A DNA stretch of 10,813 nucleotides from an uncultured Anaerococcus sp. (GTDB lineage: Bacteria > Bacillota > Clostridia > Tissierellales > Peptoniphilaceae): positions 1 through 10,813 of the forward strand of contig CALTXP010000053.1 of assembly GCA_943913325.1 (NCBI GenBank). The letters run 5' to 3'. This document shows positions 5,989 through 10,813 of the stretch, one piece after another; the stretch's first letter is position 1; each line of letters begins with the position of its first letter. The position numbers and the translations under genes are program-made. The notes beneath the pieces are model-generated. The model saw only the letters and a list, made by a program, of their open reading frames with translations, was not told the DNA's origin and did no database searches.

Positions 5989-8451
5989 ATGATAGAAATT
6001 AACAATGATAATAATATTATAAATGTAGACCTAGAAGATAAGATGAAAGATGCCTACCTAGACTACTCCATGTCCGTAATAGTATCTCGTGCCTTGCCAG
6101 ATGTTAGAGATGGATTAAAACCAGTTCATAGAAGGATTCTTTATGGTATGGATGGCTTAGGATTAGATCCAGGCAAACCTACACGTAAGTCAGCCAGAGT
6201 GGTTGGAGAGGTAATGGGTAAATATCACCCTCATGGTGATAGTGCAATCTATGATGCATTAGTAAGACTTGCTCAAGATTTCTCAACCAGATATCCTCTA
6301 GCACAAGGACAAGGTAACTTTGGTTCCATAGATGGTGATGACCCAGCTGCTATGCGTTATACAGAAGTTAAGATGAGTAAAATTGCCAAAGAAATGCTAC
6401 GAGATATCAACAAAGATACAGTAGACTTTATGCCAAACTTTGATGAAGAAGAAAAAGAACCAATAGTTCTACCATCCAGATTTCCAAATCTTCTTGTAAA
6501 TGGATCCAATGGTATAGCAGTAGGTATGGCAACTAATATGGCACCTCACAATTTAAACGAGGCCATTGACGCATCCATCGCCTATATGAAAAATCCTGAA
6601 ATCACAATAACAGAATTAAATCAGATAATAAAAGGACCTGATTTTCCAACAGGAGCAAAGATTTTAGGAAAAGCAGGTATAAAAGAAGCTTATGAGACTG
6701 GACGTGGTAAAGTAAAACTACGTGGTATTGCAGAGATTGAACCATTTAAGAAAAATCGCGAACGCATAATAATTACAGAAATTCCATATCAAGTTAATAA
6801 GGCAAGACTTATAGAAAAAATAGCAGATCTCGTAAAAGATAAGAGAATTGATGGTATATCTGATATACGTGATGAATCAGATAGAAAAGGTATGCGTATA
6901 GTTATTGAAATCAAGCGTGATTCCAATGCTAATATAGTTTTAAATAATCTTTATAAATACACACAATTAGAGACAACTTTTGGTATTATAAATCTAGCCC
7001 TAGTAGATGGAGTACCAAAAATCCTAAATTTAAAGGAACTAATAAAATATTATATTGAGCATCAAAAAGATGTAGTAACTAGAAGAACAGAATTTGATCT
7101 TACAAAAGCTAAGGCTCGTAAGCATATAGTAGAAGGATTGATAACGGCTATAGATAATATAGATGAAATTATCAAAATTATAAGATCTTCCTATGATGAT
7201 AATCAGATCAAGGAAATTTTTCTAGAAAAATTTGGACTTACAGATTTACAATCTCAGGCAATTTTAGATATGAGATTGAAAAGATTATCAGGACTCGAAA
7301 TTGAAAAATTAAATGCTGAAAATAAGGAGCTTGAAGAAACTATTAGTTATCTACTAGCTATCCTAGAGTCAGATGAAAAATTAATAGAACTAATAGAAAC
7401 TGAACTCATTGAAATAAAAGAAAAATTTGGAGATAAACGTCGTACTAAAATAGTAGTCGATGAGGGTGATATAGATATAGAAGAGCTAATAGAAAGAGAA
7501 GATATCCTTATTACACTTACTAATGATGGCTATATAAAAAGACTTCCTGTAGATACCTATAAGGTACAAAATAGAGGAGGCAAGGGTATATCAGCTGCCA
7601 ATACAAAAGAAGATGACTTTATCAAGCGTATTATGACCACAAATACTCATGAGGACTTATTATTTTTCACATCCTTTGGCAGAGTATATTCCCTAAAGGG
7701 ATATGCTATACCAGAAGGAAGTCGTACCAGCCGTGGTCAGGCAATCATCAACATTCTTAGCTTAAATTCTGGAGAAAAAATTACAGAGATTATGAGTTTA
7801 TCAGAGCTAGGAGAAACTGATCAAATAGTTTTACAAACAAAAAATGGTAAAATTAAAAAGACAGATGCAAATAATTTTACTGCTATTCAAAGAAATGGAA
7901 TTATAGCTATAGGGCTTGAAAAAGATGATAAGCTAATTTCAGCTAGACATATAGAAAAAGAAGAAGAACTGATAATATCAACTAAAAATGGTATGACTAT
8001 CCAATTTAATACAAAAGATGTAAGAAGCATGGGTCGTCAAGCAAGAGGTGTTAGAGCTATAAAACTTAATACTGATGATGAAGTAGTAGCAATGAATATA
8101 AAAGGCAATGAAACCTACCTATTAGTAGTAACAGAAAATGGCTTTGGTAAAAAGACTTCCTTTAACAACTTTAATAATCAAAATAGAGGTGGTAAGGGTA
8201 TTAGATGCCATAAGGTTACAGAAAAAACAGGCTGTGTAGTAGATACTCTTCCTGTAGATTTAGATGATGATATATTGATGGTATCTTTAAATGGTGATAT
8301 GATTAGGATTAAAGCAAAAGATATATCAACAACAGGTAGGAATACTATGGGCGTGACACTTAAAAATCTTAAGGATGAGACAGATAAGATAGTTTCTGTT
8401 GCAAAATACGATGGTACTATTGAATTAGAAGTAGAGGAAGAAGATGTTTGA
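5989..8451 (+). CDS. gyrA: DNA gyrase subunit A
   Basis: GyrA carries the DNA-cleaving tyrosine and the DNA-wrapping C-terminal domain of gyrase. The 820-residue product has the winged-helix/tower breakage-reunion domain to about residue 490. The quinolone-determining region reads GKYHPHGDSAIYD, with the usual Ser at 85 and Asp at 89, and the catalytic tyrosine is Y124 in AAMRYTE. The C-terminal beta-pinwheel (about 495-810) has the GyrA box QNRGGKG at 527-533 that distinguishes gyrase from topoisomerase IV, and a second copy of the same seven residues at 731-737. It ends in an acidic tail (ELEVEEEDV). AGGAGG at 5979-5984 lies four bases before the ATG, slightly close but strong. The last 8 bases overlap the start of the STAS gene. 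Confidence 0.98.
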   Translation: MIEINNDNNIINVDLEDKMKDAYLDYSMSVIVSRALPDVRDGLKPVHRRILYGMDGLGLDPGKPTRKSARVVGEVMGKYHPHGDSAIYDALVRLAQDFSTRYPLAQGQGNFGSIDGDDPAAMRYTEVKMSKIAKEMLRDINKDTVDFMPNFDEEEKEPIVLPSRFPNLLVNGSNGIAVGMATNMAPHNLNEAIDASIAYMKNPEITITELNQIIKGPDFPTGAKILGKAGIKEAYETGRGKVKLRGIAEIEPFKKNRERIIITEIPYQVNKARLIEKIADLVKDKRIDGISDIRDESDRKGMRIVIEIKRDSNANIVLNNLYKYTQLETTFGIINLALVDGVPKILNLKELIKYYIEHQKDVVTRRTEFDLTKAKARKHIVEGLITAIDNIDEIIKIIRSSYDDNQIKEIFLEKFGLTDLQSQAILDMRLKRLSGLEIEKLNAENKELEETISYLLAILESDEKLIELIETELIEIKEKFGDKRRTKIVVDEGDIDIEELIEREDILITLTNDGYIKRLPVDTYKVQNRGGKGISAANTKEDDFIKRIMTTNTHEDLLFFTSFGRVYSLKGYAIPEGSRTSRGQAIINILSLNSGEKITEIMSLSELGETDQIVLQTKNGKIKKTDANNFTAIQRNGIIAIGLEKDDKLISARHIEKEEELIISTKNGMTIQFNTKDVRSMGRQARGVRAIKLNTDDEVVAMNIKGNETYLLVVTENGFGKKTSFNNFNNQNRGGKGIRCHKVTEKTGCVVDTLPVDLDDDILMVSLNGDMIRIKAKDISTTGRNTMGVTLKNLKDETDKIVSVAKYDGTIELEVEEEDV

Positions 8452-8746
8452 TAAAAAATTAGAAACAAATGGAAATATGCAAACTATTAAATTAATAGGT
8501 GACTTAGATGTATATTCTGAAGATGACTTTAAGTCATTTATTGATGAAAAAATAGATGTAAATAAAGATATAATAGTAGATCTTGATGAGTTAGAATATT
8601 TAGATTCTACTGGTCTTGGTATGTTTATGAGTATATACAAAATGTTAGATGCAAATGGAAAGAGTATAAAAATCATAAATGCTAAAGAAAATATTAAAAA
8701 ATTATTTAAAATAACAGATCTTACTGATATTTTTGATATGGAGTAA
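8444..8746 (+). CDS. Anti-sigma factor antagonist, STAS domain (RsbV/SpoIIAA type)
   Basis: A 100-residue single STAS domain. Proteins of this kind bind an anti-sigma factor when unphosphorylated and so free the sigma factor. The central motif YLDSTGLG (52-59) contains S55, which aligns with the serine phosphorylated by RsbW or SpoIIAB in the classical systems. The N-terminal strand IKLIGDLDVYS and the C-terminal part with NIKKLFKITDL are also typical of the family. The ATG lies inside gyrA, 8 bases before the gyrA stop ends, with GAGGAAG at 8434-8440 as ribosome binding site within gyrA codons. It therefore appears to be co-transcribed and possibly translationally coupled with gyrA. The next two genes complete the module. 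Whether it is orthologous to RsbV or SpoIIAA cannot be told from the sequence alone. Confidence 0.88.
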   Translation: MFDKKLETNGNMQTIKLIGDLDVYSEDDFKSFIDEKIDVNKDIIVDLDELEYLDSTGLGMFMSIYKMLDANGKSIKIINAKENIKKLFKITDLTDIFDME

Positions 8747-8749
8747 ACA

Positions 8750-9082
8750 ATGGAAAAAATAACCATAAATATCCCATCCAATAAAAAATATATAAAATCA
8801 ATTAGATTATTTACAGCTTCTCTTGCCAGTGACTTAGGATTTAATATCGAGCAAGTAGAAGATTTACGAGTGGTAGTTAGTGAGGCTATTAACTATAAGA
8901 TAAGTGATCAAGATATAACAATAGAATTTTTACCAGAAGATAAAAATTTATCTATCAAGGTTATAGGAAAAGATAAGACCCTAGATGAGCGTGCACTTAA
9001 TATGCGTGATTTAATCCTTAAAGAATTAGCAGATGAAGTTAATATAAGTGAGGATGCTATCGAAATCAAACAAAGGGCATAG
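8750..9082 (+). CDS. Degenerate RsbW/SpoIIAB-like anti-sigma factor
   Basis: A 110-residue protein, against about 145-160 for RsbW or SpoIIAB. Residues 1-50 resemble the start of those GHKL serine kinases: a strand (KITINIPSN), a helix (IRLFTASLASDLGF) and the N-box helix VEDLRVVVSEAIN. E45 is kept, but the Mg-binding Asn expected four residues later is Tyr49, with an Asn at 48 instead. The G1 motif (usually RDEGxG) is replaced by IGKDKTLDER, and the glycine-rich ATP lid (GxGF/L) is missing. The C-terminal helix and strand (LILKELADEVNISEDAIEIKQ) seem kept. So the fold may survive for sigma or STAS binding, while kinase activity is doubtful. GGAG at 8740-8743 overlaps the upstream stop region, six bases before the ATG. 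Position between a STAS protein and a sigma factor is the main support for the function. Confidence 0.72.
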   Translation: MEKITINIPSNKKYIKSIRLFTASLASDLGFNIEQVEDLRVVVSEAINYKISDQDITIEFLPEDKNLSIKVIGKDKTLDERALNMRDLILKELADEVNISEDAIEIKQRA

Positions 9083-9084
9083 AA

Positions 9085-9873
9085 ATGACAGATAAGAAAG
9101 ATAAAGATAAAACTGAAAAAGAGCATAAAGAAGAAATAAAAAGAAAGTTTGAAGAGTTTTATCAAACCCGTGATAAGGATCTTCGAGATGAGCTTATAGA
9201 AGAGCACATGTATATAGTTGATATCTTATCTAATAAATACGTTGGTAAAGGTATAGAAAGAGACGATCTTTATCAAGTAGCAAGCCTTGGCCTAATATAT
9301 GCTATAGATAGATATGATCCAACTAAGGGTTATGAATTCTCTTCCTTTGCTACTCCAACTATTATGGGTGAGCTAAAGCGTTACTTTAGAGATAAGGGTT
9401 GGGTAATAAGAGTACCAAGAAGGATTCAAAACCTATATAAGAAGATAAACTCTGCAAAAAAAACCCTTCCTCAGGAACTTCAAAGAACTCCTACAGTAAA
9501 AGATATAGCAGACTATCTTGGAGAAGATGAAGAGACTATTCTAGAAACAATGGAAGCAAGTAAAGTTTACTCACCACAAAGCTTAGATATGAAATATCAA
9601 GTTCAAAAAGGAGAAAATTCTATAGACCTTGCAGAGATGATAGGAGAAGAAGATAGGAACTTCGATTCAGTAGAACTATCAGACCTTATAGAAAAATCAA
9701 CAGCTAGGCTAAATGATCTAGAAAAAGAAATACTTGAACTAAGATATTACGAAGGTCGTACTCAAATAGATATAGCTAATACCCTAGATATATCTCAAAT
9801 GACAGTAAGTAGAATAGAAAAGAAAATCCTCCAAAAATTCACTATCGAACTAGAAAAAATGGAGGAAGTTTAA
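9085..9873 (+). CDS. SigB/SigF-family RNA polymerase sigma factor
   Basis: A 262-residue group 3 sigma-70 factor, the size of B. subtilis SigB and SigF. After a very charged, lysine-rich start (1-25), region 2 spans about 35-106, including DDLYQVASLGLIYAIDRYDP and FSSFATPTIMGELKRYFRD, which bind core polymerase and the -10 element. VIRVPRRIQ (107-115) leads into region 3, and region 4 (about 208-255) contains the helix-turn-helix DISQMTVSRIEKKIL that reads the -35 element. AAAGGG at 9072-9077 lies seven bases before the ATG, overlapping the end of the preceding gene, which is two bases away. Gene order antagonist, anti-sigma, sigma matches both rsbV-rsbW-sigB and spoIIA operons. The choice between stress and sporulation roles is not settled here, and its target promoters are unknown. 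No SigB-type autoregulatory promoter was recognised upstream of the module. Confidence 0.93.
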   Translation: MTDKKDKDKTEKEHKEEIKRKFEEFYQTRDKDLRDELIEEHMYIVDILSNKYVGKGIERDDLYQVASLGLIYAIDRYDPTKGYEFSSFATPTIMGELKRYFRDKGWVIRVPRRIQNLYKKINSAKKTLPQELQRTPTVKDIADYLGEDEETILETMEASKVYSPQSLDMKYQVQKGENSIDLAEMIGEEDRNFDSVELSDLIEKSTARLNDLEKEILELRYYEGRTQIDIANTLDISQMTVSRIEKKILQKFTIELEKMEEV

Positions 9874-9918
9874 GGAACTATTACAAATCAATAGTTATCT
9901 ATTGTTATATCATTGGAC
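9874..9918. other. Post-operon leader with two mutually exclusive small hairpins
   Basis: Directly after the sigma factor stop, AACTATT (9876-9882) can pair with AATAGTT (9890-9896), or CAATAG (9889-9894) can pair with CTATTG (9899-9904) over a TTAT loop. The two stems share bases and cannot form together. Both are short and AT-rich, so this may be chance. No gene is present. Confidence 0.3.
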
Positions 9919-9983
9919 ACCCTATTAGAAAGCTTGAGATCTAGTATTTCGATTCTCATATAGACTAAACTTTCTAATAGGGT
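9919..9983 (+). terminator. Long inverted repeat, probable terminator of the gyrase-sigma operon
   Basis: ACCCTATTAGAAAG (9919-9932) is matched perfectly by CTTTCTAATAGGGT (9970-9983), a 14-bp stem enclosing 37 bases. The loop can form an inner stem from TGAGA (9935-9939) and TCTCA (9954-9958). The downstream tract is T-rich but interrupted (ATTTTAATAATTTTAG), so intrinsic termination is likely but not textbook. Its place 45 bases after the last gene of a long operon supports the call. A small structured RNA or a decayed insertion element end are alternatives. Confidence 0.6.
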
Positions 9984-10145
9984 ATTTTAATAATTTTAGA
10001 ACGATTTATCTATTTTTAATAGATTTTTTAATTATATAAATTTTTTATATCTTGTTATATTATTATTCAATTGTTTCAATTCAAATGGTATCTATAGGAT
10101 TATGAAATGAGGGTTGGAATAGTATAGTTAAATATCTACAATTAA
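9984..10145. other. AT-rich non-coding stretch
   Basis: No gene is seen on either strand. A small weak hairpin, ATCTATT (10008-10014) with AATAGAT (10018-10024) followed by TTTTT, could act as a back-up terminator but has only one G-C pair. The stretch ends with an in-frame TAA at 10143-10145, just where recognisable aldehyde dehydrogenase coding sequence begins. Confidence 0.5.
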
Positions 10146-10283
10146 TTTCTAGCAGGATCATCATTCGGTGGCTACAAAGAATCAGGAATCGATCGTGAAA
10201 CATATAAACTTGCTCTAGATGAATATACCCAAGTTAAAAACATTATGGTAGATGCATACCAAGATAAATTGGGTATGTTTTAA
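10146..10283 (+). pseudogene. C-terminal remnant of an NAD-dependent aldehyde dehydrogenase
   Basis: Reading from 10152 gives AGSSFGGYKESGIDRETYK followed by LALDEYTQVKNIMVDAYQDK and LGMF, then TAA at 10281-10283. The FGGYKxSGxxRE block, the xxxYTQVKNI block and the short LGxF ending are the extreme C-terminus of class I-like aldehyde dehydrogenases, closest in pattern to the AldB/ExaC (AcoD) type that oxidises acetaldehyde and related aldehydes. Only about 43 of roughly 490-510 residues remain. The catalytic Cys and Glu and the whole Rossmann domain are absent. The frame is closed by a stop directly upstream (10143-10145) and has no start codon, so it is not expected to make protein. The original terminator is still present at 10299-10332, which indicates that a deletion or rearrangement removed the 5' part. 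Confidence 0.87.
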
Positions 10284-10298
10284 CTAATAGAATAAATA

Positions 10299-10332
10299 AA
10301 AAAATTAGACTTCAATTGAGGTCTAATTTTTT
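10299..10332 (+). terminator. Rho-independent terminator
   Basis: AAAAAATTAGAC (10299-10310) pairs with GTCTAATTTTTT (10321-10332). The ten bases between can extend the stem further (one T-G wobble), leaving a small loop around CAATTG. The T run on the right and A run on the left make it potentially active in both directions. It lies 15 bases after the stop of the aldehyde dehydrogenase remnant and was presumably that gene's terminator. It now also shields the downstream deaminase gene from read-through. Confidence 0.9.
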
Positions 10333-10416
10333 AAAAATTAATAACCATTTATAAAATTTGATCTAATTTTACATAATTATTTTTATAATTGTATAGTAAA
10401 ACTAGATATTTAATGA

Positions 10417-10446
10417 TTGAAGTAAAGATCAATATATTTATATATT
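10417..10446 (+). promoter_or_regulatory. Possible sigma-A promoter for the deaminase gene
   Basis: TTGAAG (10417-10422) and TATATT (10441-10446) are separated by 18 bases and would start transcription about 20 bases before the ATG at 10474. Each hexamer is close to consensus, but the region is so AT-rich that chance matches are expected. Support comes mainly from position, between a strong terminator and a gene start. Confidence 0.35.
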
Positions 10447-10473
10447 AATAATTATGATTAAAAAAGGAAAAAT

Positions 10474-10813
10474 AATGACTAATAAAGAATTGTATAAAAT
10501 TGCATATAATCATATAAATCATATTGATTTAAAGCAGTTTGGAACTGCAGGTCATGTTGCATGTGCCCTAGAAAGTAAAGAAGGAAATATATTTACAGGT
10601 ATTTGTATTGATTTACCATGTTCAATTGGTCTTTGTGCAGAACAATCAGCTATTGCTGAAATGATAAAAAATAATGAGACTGTAATTAATAAAATAATTG
10701 CCGTGTATGAAGATGGAAGCATTCTACCTCCATGTGGAAGATGCAGAGAATTTATTTCGCAAATAGATAATAAAAATATAGAAACTATAATAGTGCTTCC
10801 AGAACTAGAAGAG
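10474..10813 (+). CDS. Cytidine deaminase-like zinc hydrolase (partial, 3' end cut by window)
   Basis: The open frame from ATG 10474 runs off the window after 113 codons. It shows the zinc-dependent deaminase signature: LCAEQSAIAEM with zinc ligand C54 and catalytic E56, then PPCGRCREF with ligands C87 and C90. These ligands are Cys-Cys-Cys, as in tetrameric cytidine deaminases and blasticidin S deaminase; the PCGxCRE form is shared by both. The HVACAL segment (27-32) replaces the usual (V/F)GAAL/V strand. The PCSIGLCAE segment lacks the NAAY-type motif before the Cys of ordinary Cdd proteins, so substrate specificity is uncertain: pyrimidine salvage, or a nucleoside-antibiotic or modified-base deaminase. 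AAAGGA (10463-10468) precedes the ATG by about five bases. The missing end prevents a length comparison. Confidence 0.85.

Noticed and set aside
9913..9990. Insertion-sequence ends (TGGACACC at the left of the long inverted repeat)
   Set aside because: The right arm continues as GGGTATTTTA and does not mirror the outer TGGACA bases; there is no transposase fragment and no clear target duplication.
10096..10125. Short open frames starting at ATG near 10102 and 10107
   Set aside because: They end within one to six codons and have no support as genes.
10358..10389. TTGATC and TATAAT as a promoter
   Set aside because: The hexamers are 20 bases apart, too far for a standard sigma-A promoter; the pair at 10417-10446 fits better.
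1..10813. CRISPR array, tRNA or rRNA genes
   Set aside because: No regularly spaced direct repeats, no tRNA-like TTC-arm and acceptor pattern, and no rRNA sequence were seen; nearly all of the window is accounted for by protein genes and the gaps described.

Overview
The window is a low-GC, AT-rich bacterial segment whose gene order dnaA-dnaN-yaaA-recF-gyrB-gyrA is the classical Firmicutes replication-origin neighbourhood. Codon use, short intergenic gaps, strong AGGAGG-type ribosome binding sites, a GyrB of Gram-positive length and a sigma/partner-switch gene set all point to a low-GC Gram-positive. I suspect an anaerobic coccus of the Tissierellia/Peptoniphilaceae type (Anaerococcus, Peptoniphilus, Finegoldia), but that placement is inference and no 16S gene is present. 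Every gene I can support lies on the + strand.

Bases 3-1403 encode the initiator DnaA. Bases 1404-1627 form a non-coding gap that looks like the unwinding side of oriC: DnaA boxes on both strands, one perfect TTATCCACA, a C cluster, then a run of six CTA/ATA/TTA trinucleotides and an AT stretch. That is the layout of the B. subtilis basal unwinding system. Bases 1628-4055 carry dnaN (sliding clamp), yaaA (S4 RNA-binding protein) and recF, packed with an 11-base gap and a one-base overlap. Bases 4079-8451 carry gyrB and gyrA, the two subunits of DNA gyrase, separated by 8 bases.

A three-gene partner-switching module follows without a break: a STAS anti-sigma antagonist (overlapping the end of gyrA by 8 bases), a short RsbW/SpoIIAB-like protein, and a SigB/SigF-family sigma factor, ending at 9873. 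The RsbW-like protein is the most unusual gene here. It keeps the N-terminal and C-terminal parts of the fold but has lost the usual ATP-binding motifs, although the STAS partner still has its phosphorylatable serine. Either the switch works without phosphorylation, or the kinase is elsewhere.

From 9874 to 10473 there is about 600 bases without an intact gene. It holds a large inverted repeat that probably ends the long operon, an AT-rich stretch, a 43-codon remnant of the C-terminus of an NAD-dependent aldehyde dehydrogenase, and a strong rho-independent terminator left from that lost gene. The window closes inside a cytidine deaminase-like gene starting at 10474 and cut by the window edge.

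Taken together, 3-9873 is a co-oriented block for initiating replication, holding the clamp on DNA, repairing gaps and managing supercoiling, with a stress-type sigma switch attached to its end. The region after 9874 is an accessory, deletion-scarred junction.
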